From JALELF01 sp964473455 (GTDB taxonomy: Bacteria > Bacillota_I > Bacilli_A > RF39 > UBA660), in NCBI GenBank assembly GCA_964473455.1, contig CAYYQX010000004.1, forward strand, positions 1 through 64,000: DNA of 64,000 nucleotides. Direction: 5' to 3'. Below are positions 8,540 to 16,460 of the stretch, one piece after another. The notes below the pieces were generated by a model. That model saw only the letters and a program-made list of their open reading frames with translations, was not told the DNA's origin and searched no databases. Position 1 is the stretch's first letter. The number at the start of each line of letters is the position of its first letter. Position numbers and translations under genes: made by a program.

Positions 8540-8660
8540 ACAAGCGATGACGAGACTGGAACTCTTAACAGCTATATAGTATTAAAGTAGATTCTAAAGA
8601 ATAACTAGGGTGGAACCGCGGAAAAAATTCGTCCCTAAGGTGTCTTTAGAATTTTTTAAT
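8540..8660 (+). ncRNA. T-box leader of glyS (glycine)
   Basis: The T-box motif AGGGTGGAACCGCGG is at 8607-8621, with the pairing partner CGTCCCT at 8630-8636, followed by a Rho-independent terminator. Uncharged tRNA-Gly should pair its NCCA end here and stabilise the antiterminator, raising glyS expression. Only about 65 bases lie between the predicted transcript start and the T-box, so Stem I is much shorter than in classical leaders. GGA at 8558-8560, in the apical part of a GAG/CTC hairpin, is a candidate glycine specifier, but that assignment is tentative. ATTCTAAAG (8591-8599) is also perfectly complementary to CTTTAGAAT (8644-8652). Confidence 0.9.
8622..8657 (+). terminator. Regulated terminator in the glyS leader
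   Basis: An AAAAAATT/AATTTTTT outer stem and a CTAAGG/CTTTAG inner stem with a short bulge end in a T-run. It shares the CGTCCCT segment with the T-box antiterminator, so the two structures are mutually exclusive. Confidence 0.7.
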
Positions 8661-8681
8661 AAAAATGAGAAAGGATAAATT

Positions 8682-10046
8682 ATGGAAGTATCAATGGAAA
8701 AACTAGTCAATTTATGCAAACAATATGGATTTATATTTCAAGGAAGTGAAATATATGGAGGGCTATCAAATACTTGGGATTTTGGGCCTTTAGGAGTGGA
8801 GCTTAAAAATAACATTAAAAAAGCTTGGCTTAAAAGATTTATTCAAGAGGATGTTAATAATGTTGGACTAGATTCAGCAATTTTAATGAACCCTAAAGTA
8901 TGGGAGGCAAGCGGACATTTAAAGACTTTTTCTGATCCTCTAATTGACTGTAAGAAATGTAAAACACGTCATAGAGCAGATAAGCTAGTTGAAGATATGG
9001 GAGTGGATGTTACTCACATGTCTAAAGAACAATTAATGGCTTATATAAGAGAAAATAAAGTAGCATGTCCAAATTGTGGAGGAACTGAGTTTACAGACAT
9101 TAGAGAATTTAACTTAATGTTTAAAACTTTTCAAGGTGTAACAGAAGACGCTAAAAGCACAATTTATCTTAGACCTGAAACAGCGCAAGGAATATTTACT
9201 AACTTTTTAAATGTTCAAAGGAGCTTGAGATTAAAAGTACCTTTTGGAATAGGCCAAGTAGGTAAAAGTTTTAGAAACGAAATCACTCCAGGAAACTTTA
9301 TTTTTAGAGTACGTGAATTTGAACAAATGGAATTAGAGTTTTTTTGTAAACCAGGAACAGAATTAGAGTGGTTTAATCACTACAAAGAAGAAGCAAAAAA
9401 ATTCTTATTAGATTTAGGAATAAAATTAGATAATATTCGTTTAAGAGACCATTCGAAGGAAGAGTTATCTTTTTATAGTAATGCTACAACAGACATTGAA
9501 TATAAGTTTCCTTTTGGTTGGGGAGAGTTATGGGGAATAGCTAGTAGAACTGATTACGATTTAACACAACATCAAAATTATTCGGGAAATTCATTAATGT
9601 ATTTAGACCCAATAACTAATGAAAAATATATTCCTTTTGTTATTGAACCAAGCCTAGGTGTTGAAAGATTATTTTTAACAGTTTTAAATGAAGCTTATCA
9701 AGTAGAAAAGTTAGAAGATGAAGAAAGAGAAGTTTTACAATTACATCCTTTCTTAGCTCCTTATAAAGTAGCAGTATTACCTTTAGTAAAAAAATATCAC
9801 AACGATTTGGCTATGGATATTTTTAAAACATTAAGTACAAATTTTATGGCCGGCTATGATGAAGCAGGGTCAATTGGTAAAAGATATAGAAGGCAAGATG
9901 TAATTGGAACACCTTTTTGTATTACTATTGATGATGAAACATTAAACAATAATACAGTTACTTTAAGAGATAGAGATACAATGGAACAAGTAACTTTAAA
10001 AGTAGATGAAGTAGTTAAATATATAGAAGAAAAAGTAAAATTTTAA
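8682..10046 (+). CDS. glyS: Glycyl-tRNA synthetase, single-chain (alpha2) type
   Basis: A 454-residue class II synthetase of the dimeric GlyRS family (GlyQS), charging tRNA-Gly. It contains an N-terminal catalytic start (CKQYGFIFQGSEIYGGL), a zinc-like insertion with CKKC and CPNC (about residues 90-130), LRPETAQGIF, motif 2 FRNEITPGNFIFRVREFEQME, motif 3 IEPSLGVERLFL, and a C-terminal anticodon-binding domain beginning LAPYKVAVLPL. AAGGA sits 6 bases before the ATG. It is controlled by the T-box leader just upstream. Confidence 0.97.
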   Translation: MEVSMEKLVNLCKQYGFIFQGSEIYGGLSNTWDFGPLGVELKNNIKKAWLKRFIQEDVNNVGLDSAILMNPKVWEASGHLKTFSDPLIDCKKCKTRHRADKLVEDMGVDVTHMSKEQLMAYIRENKVACPNCGGTEFTDIREFNLMFKTFQGVTEDAKSTIYLRPETAQGIFTNFLNVQRSLRLKVPFGIGQVGKSFRNEITPGNFIFRVREFEQMELEFFCKPGTELEWFNHYKEEAKKFLLDLGIKLDNIRLRDHSKEELSFYSNATTDIEYKFPFGWGELWGIASRTDYDLTQHQNYSGNSLMYLDPITNEKYIPFVIEPSLGVERLFLTVLNEAYQVEKLEDEEREVLQLHPFLAPYKVAVLPLVKKYHNDLAMDIFKTLSTNFMAGYDEAGSIGKRYRRQDVIGTPFCITIDDETLNNNTVTLRDRDTMEQVTLKVDEVVKYIEEKVKF

Positions 10047-10094
10047 TAAAGTCTAAATATGTAAACAAAAACACTTAAATTTCAAAATAAAAAA

Positions 10095-10103
10095 TGATAT
10101 ACT
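10095..10103 (+). promoter_or_regulatory. Extended -10 promoter of mraY
   Basis: TGaTATACT ends 23 bases before the mraY ATG, with a GGAGTGA ribosome site between. No clear -35 is seen. Confidence 0.55.
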
Positions 10104-10126
10104 AAATTATAGATGGAGTGATATAA

Positions 10127-11116
10127 ATGTTAATACTTGCCAAATCAATGTTAGCTATGATGATTGGTTTTATGATTTCAGTAGTTTTTGGATATTTTTT
10201 CATAAAATTATTGAAGAGAATAAATATAAGACAAACAATTAGTACTTATGTTGAAAATAAACACAGTAAAAAACAAGGCACACCAACAATGGGTGGATTT
10301 ATCTTTATTTTACCAACGATTATATCTTCTTTTATCTTATTGTTGATGGGTAAAATAGAATTTTCAGATAATTTACTTATCGTTATTTTTGTGTTTGTTT
10401 TTTATGCTATATTAGGTTTCCTAGATGATTACTTAAGTATTAGAAGAAAGTCAAATGTTGGCTTAACTGAAATTCAAAAACTTATAGGTCAATTATTAAT
10501 TGCTTTAGTGTTTTTCTACATATTTATTAAATCAGGAAGCGAACCAGTATTAAATATATATACTTTAAATATATCAATTAATATGGGTTGGTTTTATGGA
10601 TTTTTCTTACTTTTTGTTTTAGTAGCTTCATCTAATGCGGTTAACATAACTGATGGATTAGATGGACTAGCTGGAGGATTATCCGCAATTGCCTTTTTAG
10701 CTTTTGGTATAATCGCTTGGGGTTCACAAGTAGTTGGAGCAGGAGATATCGCAGTATTTTGCTTTATATTAGTAGGATCATTACTAGGCTTTTTAGTCTA
10801 TAATACGCATCCTGCTAAAGTTTTTATGGGAGACGTTGGTTCCCTTGCTCTTGGAGGCACTTTAGCGAGTGTTGCGATTATTACAGGGCATGAATTAACA
10901 CTAATAGTAGTGGCTGGAGTATTTGTTATAGAGACTTTAGTATCTTTGATTCAACAAATATCGATAATATTTTTTCACAAAAAGATATTTTTAATGGCTC
11001 CTCTCCATCACCATTTTGAAAAACTTGGATGGAGTGAGAACGATATAGTAAAATTGTTTTGGATAGTAGGTTTAATACTTAATATGGCAGCGATTACATT
11101 TGGAGTATGGATTTAA
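10127..11116 (+). CDS. mraY: Phospho-N-acetylmuramoyl-pentapeptide transferase
   Basis: A 329-residue integral membrane enzyme with about ten helices that makes lipid I from UDP-MurNAc-pentapeptide and undecaprenyl phosphate, so this organism builds peptidoglycan. Conserved motifs are KKQGTPTMGGF, FLDDYLSIRRKS, NAVNITDGLDGLAGG, VFMGDVGSLALGG and APLHHHFEKLGW. It stands alone rather than in a dcw cluster with murD, murG or ftsW. Length is normal. Confidence 0.96.
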   Translation: MLILAKSMLAMMIGFMISVVFGYFFIKLLKRINIRQTISTYVENKHSKKQGTPTMGGFIFILPTIISSFILLLMGKIEFSDNLLIVIFVFVFYAILGFLDDYLSIRRKSNVGLTEIQKLIGQLLIALVFFYIFIKSGSEPVLNIYTLNISINMGWFYGFFLLFVLVASSNAVNITDGLDGLAGGLSAIAFLAFGIIAWGSQVVGAGDIAVFCFILVGSLLGFLVYNTHPAKVFMGDVGSLALGGTLASVAIITGHELTLIVVAGVFVIETLVSLIQQISIIFFHKKIFLMAPLHHHFEKLGWSENDIVKLFWIVGLILNMAAITFGVWI

Positions 11117-11152
11117 TTAAAAGATTGTGATATATTTAGATAGTGGTGAGAT

Positions 11153-11599
11153 ATGAAAAAAGTATTAATATTAATTTTGATAATCAGTTTATTTGTTACT
11201 TGTAATGTAAAAGCGATAAGCTTAAAAGAAGCAAGTTCTTTAATTCCTGTTTTAGAGCCAGCCGTTAATACCGGAAACGATAATGAAGCAACAGATACCG
11301 CAACAGGTGGAGGATCTGCTGGTTGCGGGGAAGTTATTACTGGAGACTTTAAAGCTTGGTTAACTAATGCTTTTAGTTTTATGAGAAACGTTGGCGTAGC
11401 TGTTTGTGTATTATTAACAGTAGTTGACTTTGTAAGTGTAATAATTGGCGCTAAAGAAGACGATTTAAAAAATGCTTTCAACAGAAGTGTTAAAAGGCTA
11501 ATTGCGGCAATATTACTTATTTTAACACCTGTTTTAGTAAACTTTATAATAGATATAGTAAATAGTACTTCCGGAGTAGACTTAGAAAACTGTATGTAA
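11153..11599 (+). CDS. Small secreted or membrane protein, VirB2/TrbC-like topology
   Basis: A 148-residue protein with a signal peptide (about residues 1-20), a Gly/Thr/Asn-rich linker, and two hydrophobic helices (about 78-99 and 115-135) separated by a short charged loop, DDLKNAFNRSVKR. That arrangement resembles VirB2/TrbC-type pilin subunits and related two-helix proteins, but no sequence motif settles it. Cysteines near positions 58 and 147 could form a disulfide outside the cell. GGTGA lies upstream and a perfect terminator follows the stop, so it is monocistronic or the end of the mraY unit. No type IV secretion ATPase is in the window. Confidence 0.6.
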   Translation: MKKVLILILIISLFVTCNVKAISLKEASSLIPVLEPAVNTGNDNEATDTATGGGSAGCGEVITGDFKAWLTNAFSFMRNVGVAVCVLLTVVDFVSVIIGAKEDDLKNAFNRSVKRLIAAILLILTPVLVNFIIDIVNSTSGVDLENCM

Positions 11600-11626
11600 A
11601 AATCTTATAATTATAAGATTTTTTTT
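11598..11626 (+). terminator. Terminator after the two-helix protein gene
   Basis: AAAAATCTTATAA and TTATAAGATTTTT (11598-11623) form a perfect palindrome followed by a T-run; it begins inside the stop codon. Confidence 0.85.
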
Positions 11627-11643
11627 AAAACTTAAAAAAGTTA

Positions 11644-11652
11644 TGCTATAAT
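11644..11652 (+). promoter_or_regulatory. Extended -10 promoter of pyk
   Basis: TGcTATAAT ends 16 bases before the ATG; the intervening bases carry GGTGA. Confidence 0.7.
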
Positions 11653-11668
11653 TACAATGGTGAATAAT

Positions 11669-13075
11669 ATGAAAAAGACTAAGATAATAGCGACTATTGG
11701 TCCAAGAATATCAAGCATAGAAACGTTACGAGAACTGATTTTAAATGGAATGGATGTTGCCAGAATTAATTTGGCGCATGCTTCATATAGTTTTTGCTTG
11801 GACATTAAGAAAAAAATAAACGAACTTAATAAAGAACTAAATAAACATGTTGCGATTTTACTTGATACTTGTGGCCCTGACATTCGAACTGGTAAGTTTT
11901 CAGGCGGTTTTGCTGCTCTTAATAAAGGAGATAAAATAAGAATATACCAAGAAGAACTTTTAGGGGATAGTACAAAATTTTCAATTGCGTGCAATTTACA
12001 AGATGAAGTGTATGAAGGAACAATTATCAAATTAAGTGCCGGAACAGTTCAATTACAAGTAGTTAAAGTAGAAGAAGAATATATTTTATGTGAAGTTTTA
12101 AATGAAGGTGTTGTCTATGATAACAGAAGTGTCAATATACCAAATATTAAACTTGACAGAACTTTCTTAAATAAAAAAGATACAGAAGATATTGAGTTTG
12201 CTTCTAAACACAACTTTGATTATTTAGGCCTTTCTTTTGTATCTAGTTTAGAAGATGTTTTAGAAGTAAACGATATGTTGATCAAGAAAAACAACAATCA
12301 TCTTCAAATAATTTCAAAAATAGAATCAGCCAGTAGTATAGCTGATATTGAAAACATAATCAGAGTTAGTGATGGGATAATGATTGCTAGAGGAGATTTG
12401 GGAATCGAAGTGCCACTGGAAGAAGTTCCATCTTTACAAAAGAAAATAACTAAAATGGTTTTAAGCCAAGGTAAGATTTGTATAATCGCAACAGATATGT
12501 TGGCAACTATGGAGAAAAACATGACACCAACTAGAGCTGAAGTAAGTGACATAGCTAACGCTGTCATGGATATGGTTGATGCGGTTATGTTGTCGGGTGA
12601 AACAGCCATTGGTGAGTATCCTATTGAATCAGTTAAAATCATGGATAAAATAATCAAAGAAACAGAAAAAAATACTGAATATTATAATATAATGAGTTGT
12701 ATAAACAGTGATCAAAACATAACCAAAGCAGTTGCATATAGTGTTGTTGAAAGTGCGAACAAACTTGATTGTAAAGCCATAATCGCCCCAACTATGACAG
12801 GCTTTACGGCAAAAATAATTAGTAGTTATAGACCTAAATGTCCAATAATAGCTGTATCGCCAAATGAGGAAGTTTTATTATCTCTGGCGCTTAATTTTGG
12901 AGTTATCCCTGTAGCTATTAATGAATTAAAATCATTAGAGAAAATATTGAGTGCTTCAATTCTAAAAGCAAAACAGATGTTAGATTTAAAAGAAAACGAT
13001 AAAGTCATAATAACTGGAGGATATCCATTTAAGTCAACAAAATCAACTAATTTTATGAAAATAGAAGAAATATAA
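11669..13075 (+). CDS. pyk: Pyruvate kinase
   Basis: A 468-residue glycolytic enzyme that makes ATP and pyruvate from phosphoenolpyruvate. MKKTKIIATIGP at the start, ISKIE (catalytic Lys), GIMIARGDLGIEVPLEEVP and DAVMLSGETAIGEYP are all present; a C-terminal domain follows (about 350-468) without the extra phosphotransferase-like domain of some Bacilli. The ATG at 11669 is used because the earlier ATG at 11657 overlaps the GGTGA ribosome site. Odd residues occur in the monovalent-cation region: the usual NFSHG is NLAHA and the usual DTKGPEIRTG is DTCGPDIRTG. The GH31 gene follows after 14 bases. Confidence 0.93.
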   Translation: MKKTKIIATIGPRISSIETLRELILNGMDVARINLAHASYSFCLDIKKKINELNKELNKHVAILLDTCGPDIRTGKFSGGFAALNKGDKIRIYQEELLGDSTKFSIACNLQDEVYEGTIIKLSAGTVQLQVVKVEEEYILCEVLNEGVVYDNRSVNIPNIKLDRTFLNKKDTEDIEFASKHNFDYLGLSFVSSLEDVLEVNDMLIKKNNNHLQIISKIESASSIADIENIIRVSDGIMIARGDLGIEVPLEEVPSLQKKITKMVLSQGKICIIATDMLATMEKNMTPTRAEVSDIANAVMDMVDAVMLSGETAIGEYPIESVKIMDKIIKETEKNTEYYNIMSCINSDQNITKAVAYSVVESANKLDCKAIIAPTMTGFTAKIISSYRPKCPIIAVSPNEEVLLSLALNFGVIPVAINELKSLEKILSASILKAKQMLDLKENDKVIITGGYPFKSTKSTNFMKIEEI

Positions 13076-13089
13076 AAGGAGAATTGGCT

Positions 13090-15501
13090 ATGTATGATAT
13101 AGAAAAGCATTTTGAAATGGATTACAGTAAAGCAGTAGGAAATGAATCTGCCATAATAAAAGATAAAGGAAGCAAATATCGTTTTACTATAATAACTGAA
13201 AGCTTAGTAAGAATAGAATACAGCGAGAATATGGAATTTGAAGATAGGCCAACTAGTGTTGTATGGTTTAGAAATCATGGAAAACCTAATTTTCAAATCA
13301 AAGAAGATCAAAAATATATTGAAATTGAAACTAAATATTTTAGCTTATTTTATATTAAAGGAAAACCAATAAAGGGATCAAAAATCAATCCTTCTCAAAA
13401 TTTTAGAATAAAATTAAAAGGGACTGACAAGGTTTGGTACTACAACCATCCAGAAGTTAGAAATTATGGAACAAGTGGGACTTCTTTAGAAGATAAAGCG
13501 GAAGCTTTTAAAAAAGGCTTGTTTTCGGGAGACGGTTTTATAAGTATTGATGACACAAAAAGTATGATTTTTAAAGAAAATGGCATGTTGGAACAAAGAA
13601 AAACGACTAATATTGATACTTATGTATTTATGTATAATAAAGATTTCGGAGAGTGTTTAAGATCTTACTTTATGATAACAGGCTATCCAGCTTTAATTCC
13701 AAGATATGCGTTAGGTAACTGGTGGAGTAAAAATGAAGACTATAATGATTTAGTTTTAAAAAAATTAGTCGATGATTTTGGAGCCAATAATATTCCTTTA
13801 TCTGTTTTACTTTTGAATAATTCTTGGCACAAAAGCATATATAATGACAAAAAAGTTTCTTCGGGATTTAGCTTTAATAAAGATAATTTTAAAAATCCTG
13901 AGGCAATGGTCAAATATCTACACCAAAATGGCATTAGAATAGGGCTTTTAATTAATCCAAAAGGTGGAATATATCCTTTTGAAGATAAGTTTCAAGAAGC
14001 TTTAGAATATATTGAAGCAAATAAAAATGGTATTATTCCATTTAACGTATATGATTCGACTTTTTTAGCAGTTTATTTTAAAGTTTTTATTCATTTTCTT
14101 GAAGAAAAAGAAGTTGATTTTTACTGGATTGAAGAAAAATTTCAAGATAATAATGAACTTTTTGCCATGAGTCACTATCAATTTTGTGATATGAGCAGAG
14201 ACTATAAAACAAGGCCAATGCTTTTAACGAGAAACGCTTCTATTTGCGAGCACCGTTACCCTGTTTTATACAGTGGAAAAACTAAAGTCAGTTGGGAAAC
14301 TCTAGCTCAAATTCCTCTATTTACGGCCGCCGCTTCCAATAAAGGAGTTAGTTTTTGGAGCCATGATATTGGAGGCTTTAGTGAAGGAATTGAAGATAGT
14401 GAGTTATATACAAGATTTGTTCAATTGGGAGTTTTTAGTCCAATATTGAGATTATCTTCCGAAGGTGGAAAATACTATAAGAGAGCTCCTTGGTTGTGGG
14501 GTGTAAAAACATATTCAATTGTAAAAGATTATCTACACCTAAGACATAGATTAATCCCATATTTATATACGGAAAGCTATAAATATCACAAATTTGGAAC
14601 TCCTCTTGTCCAACCACTATATTATAGAAATCCAGAGATGTATGACGACATTATTTATAAAAACGAATACTTTTTAGGTAGTGAATTATTTGTATGTCCT
14701 ATCTTAAATAAAAAAGATTATGTTATGAATAGAGTAGTTCATAGATTTTATATGCCAGTTGGAACTTGGTATGACTTTGTAACAGGTAAAAAGTTTATTG
14801 GCAGTAGAAATTATGTTTCGTTTTTTAAAGATGAAGAATACCCTGTTTTCGCTAAAAGTGGGGCTATAATTGTCCTTGGTGAAAATCCAAACATTAACGA
14901 CACAACGCCACCAAAAAGTATGGAGATTCAAATATTTCCAGGAACAAACAATGTTTATGAATTATATGAAGATGATGGAGTAAGTGATTTATATAGAAAA
15001 GACTTTTTCTTGAAAACAAAAATAGAGTATAACTATTTGCCTAATAATTATACGGTTATTATCCGTTCAGTTGAAGGAAAGTCCAATATAGTTCCGGAAG
15101 TTAGAAAGTATAAGATAAGATTTAGAAATACTAAAAAAACAAACGACATTTCGATATTTTTTAATGATACACCAATAAAAACCTATATGGCTTATAAAGA
15201 TAAATCTGATTTTGTCGTTGAAGTAGAAGGTATTAAAACAATTGGTCAATTAACAATTAATTGTAAGGGTAAAGATATTGAAATAGATGCGGTAAGAATT
15301 ATCAATGAAGATATTTCAGGAATTATCTCTGACTTGCAAATTGAAACTAAACTAAAAGAAGTTATAGACAGTATCTTATTTAATGAATTATTGACAATAA
15401 AAAAGAAACGAATCAAGATTAGAAAACTTAGAAAACAAGGATTGAAACCAGAATTCATTAAAGTTTTTCTAAAACTACTTGAATACGTAGGAGAAGTATA
15501 A
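13090..15501 (+). CDS. Glycoside hydrolase family 31-like protein, altered active site
   Basis: An 803-residue protein with GH31 architecture: an N-terminal beta domain (about 1-180), a TIM barrel (about 200-520) and C-terminal beta domains. PRYALGNWWSKN and the segment SHRYPV-like EHRYPVLYSGKTKVSWETLA, then FWSHDIGGF with Asp426 as acid/base, fit alpha-glucosidase-type members. At the expected nucleophile, where relatives read DFWWIDW, this protein reads DFYWIEE, so Glu348 replaces Asp. It may be inactive, slowed or specialised. There is no signal peptide, so any substrate would be cytoplasmic oligosaccharide. AAGGAGA precedes the ATG. It is coupled to the next gene by a TAATG overlap. Confidence 0.82.
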   Translation: MYDIEKHFEMDYSKAVGNESAIIKDKGSKYRFTIITESLVRIEYSENMEFEDRPTSVVWFRNHGKPNFQIKEDQKYIEIETKYFSLFYIKGKPIKGSKINPSQNFRIKLKGTDKVWYYNHPEVRNYGTSGTSLEDKAEAFKKGLFSGDGFISIDDTKSMIFKENGMLEQRKTTNIDTYVFMYNKDFGECLRSYFMITGYPALIPRYALGNWWSKNEDYNDLVLKKLVDDFGANNIPLSVLLLNNSWHKSIYNDKKVSSGFSFNKDNFKNPEAMVKYLHQNGIRIGLLINPKGGIYPFEDKFQEALEYIEANKNGIIPFNVYDSTFLAVYFKVFIHFLEEKEVDFYWIEEKFQDNNELFAMSHYQFCDMSRDYKTRPMLLTRNASICEHRYPVLYSGKTKVSWETLAQIPLFTAAASNKGVSFWSHDIGGFSEGIEDSELYTRFVQLGVFSPILRLSSEGGKYYKRAPWLWGVKTYSIVKDYLHLRHRLIPYLYTESYKYHKFGTPLVQPLYYRNPEMYDDIIYKNEYFLGSELFVCPILNKKDYVMNRVVHRFYMPVGTWYDFVTGKKFIGSRNYVSFFKDEEYPVFAKSGAIIVLGENPNINDTTPPKSMEIQIFPGTNNVYELYEDDGVSDLYRKDFFLKTKIEYNYLPNNYTVIIRSVEGKSNIVPEVRKYKIRFRNTKKTNDISIFFNDTPIKTYMAYKDKSDFVVEVEGIKTIGQLTINCKGKDIEIDAVRIINEDISGIISDLQIETKLKEVIDSILFNELLTIKKKRIKIRKLRKQGLKPEFIKVFLKLLEYVGEV

Positions 15502-15845
15502 TGCAATATTTTATAGTTTTTCTTTTGGCTTTTGCTTTTGTATATATAATATATTTATTATTAGTTGTTTTAAACAAAAAAGGCCGAGCAAGATTAAAAA
15601 ACGGGATGGAAGCAAAGTTTTTAGTTAATGTCTACAAAGTAAACATTTTAAAAGTGACTGATAAAAGATTTGCCCATACTGTTGCTTTTTGTAACTCATT
15701 TATACTGGCCACAACCTTTTTAATGGTTACTTTGTTTTTTGATAACTTCATTTTGCAAATAGCCTTATCTTTTGTTGTCTTGATAGTCTTAATAATAATT
15801 GTTTACTCTATAATAGGGAAGAGATATAAAAAAATATATGGATAA
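15501..15845 (+). CDS. Small membrane protein, three hydrophobic segments
   Basis: A 114-residue protein with hydrophobic segments at about residues 1-24, 62-84 and 86-105 and a basic cytoplasmic loop between the first two (KKGRARLKNGMEAK). I do not recognise the family. The start overlaps the stop of the GH31 gene (TAATG), and its end overlaps rnhB by eight bases, so it is translated as part of the pyk-GH31-rnhB run. No catalytic motif is visible. Confidence 0.7.
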   Translation: MQYFIVFLLAFAFVYIIYLLLVVLNKKGRARLKNGMEAKFLVNVYKVNILKVTDKRFAHTVAFCNSFILATTFLMVTLFFDNFILQIALSFVVLIVLIIIVYSIIGKRYKKIYG

Positions 15846-16449
15846 TTATCAATATGAAAAAGAGTTATATAAAAAAGGCATTATTTTTATTGGTGGGGTA
15901 GACGAAGTAGGAAGAGGCCCATTATTTGGACCTGTTGTTGCGTGTTGTTGTGTTTTACCAAAAGGATTTATTTTGGAAGGTTTAACTGATTCAAAAAAAT
16001 TATCAGAAAAAAAAAGAAACACTTATTATGACTATTTGATTAAAAATACTATTTATGGAATTGGGATAGTAAGCAATGAAGAAATAGACGCTTTAAATAT
16101 TTATAACGCTACTAAAAAAGCGATGATTTTAGCTATTGATGAAGTTAGAAAACAAGTAGAACTAGAGTATCTTTTAATAGATGCGATGCCTCTAGACGTA
16201 GGTATTCCAACTAATTCTATTATCAAAGGAGATAGTAAAAGTATATCTATCGCAGCCGCTTCAGTTATTGCCAAAGTTACGAGAGATAGAATGATGTATG
16301 AGTCAGATAAAAAGTATCCTCTTTATGGCTTTTCTAAACATAAAGGATATCCAACAAAACAACATGTTGAAGCTATTAATAAGTATGGATTAATTCCTGG
16401 ATACAGATTAAGTTTTAAACCAGTAAAAGATGTTTATGAAAAGAATTAA
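15838..16449 (+). CDS. rnhB: Ribonuclease HII
   Basis: A 203-residue enzyme that removes ribonucleotides and RNA primers from DNA-RNA hybrids. The acidic catalytic residues are in GGVDEVGRGPLFGPVVA (Asp and Glu), LLIDAMPL (Asp) and a late Asp in ASVIAKVTRDRMM; LTDSKKLSEKKR is also conserved. The start ATG overlaps the preceding gene and has only a weak upstream GGGAAGAG site. The C-terminus HKGYPTKQHVEAI and YRLSFKPV is typical. Length is normal. Confidence 0.95.
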   Translation: MDNYQYEKELYKKGIIFIGGVDEVGRGPLFGPVVACCCVLPKGFILEGLTDSKKLSEKKRNTYYDYLIKNTIYGIGIVSNEEIDALNIYNATKKAMILAIDEVRKQVELEYLLIDAMPLDVGIPTNSIIKGDSKSISIAAASVIAKVTRDRMMYESDKKYPLYGFSKHKGYPTKQHVEAINKYGLIPGYRLSFKPVKDVYEKN

Positions 16450-16460
16450 AGGAGTAATTT

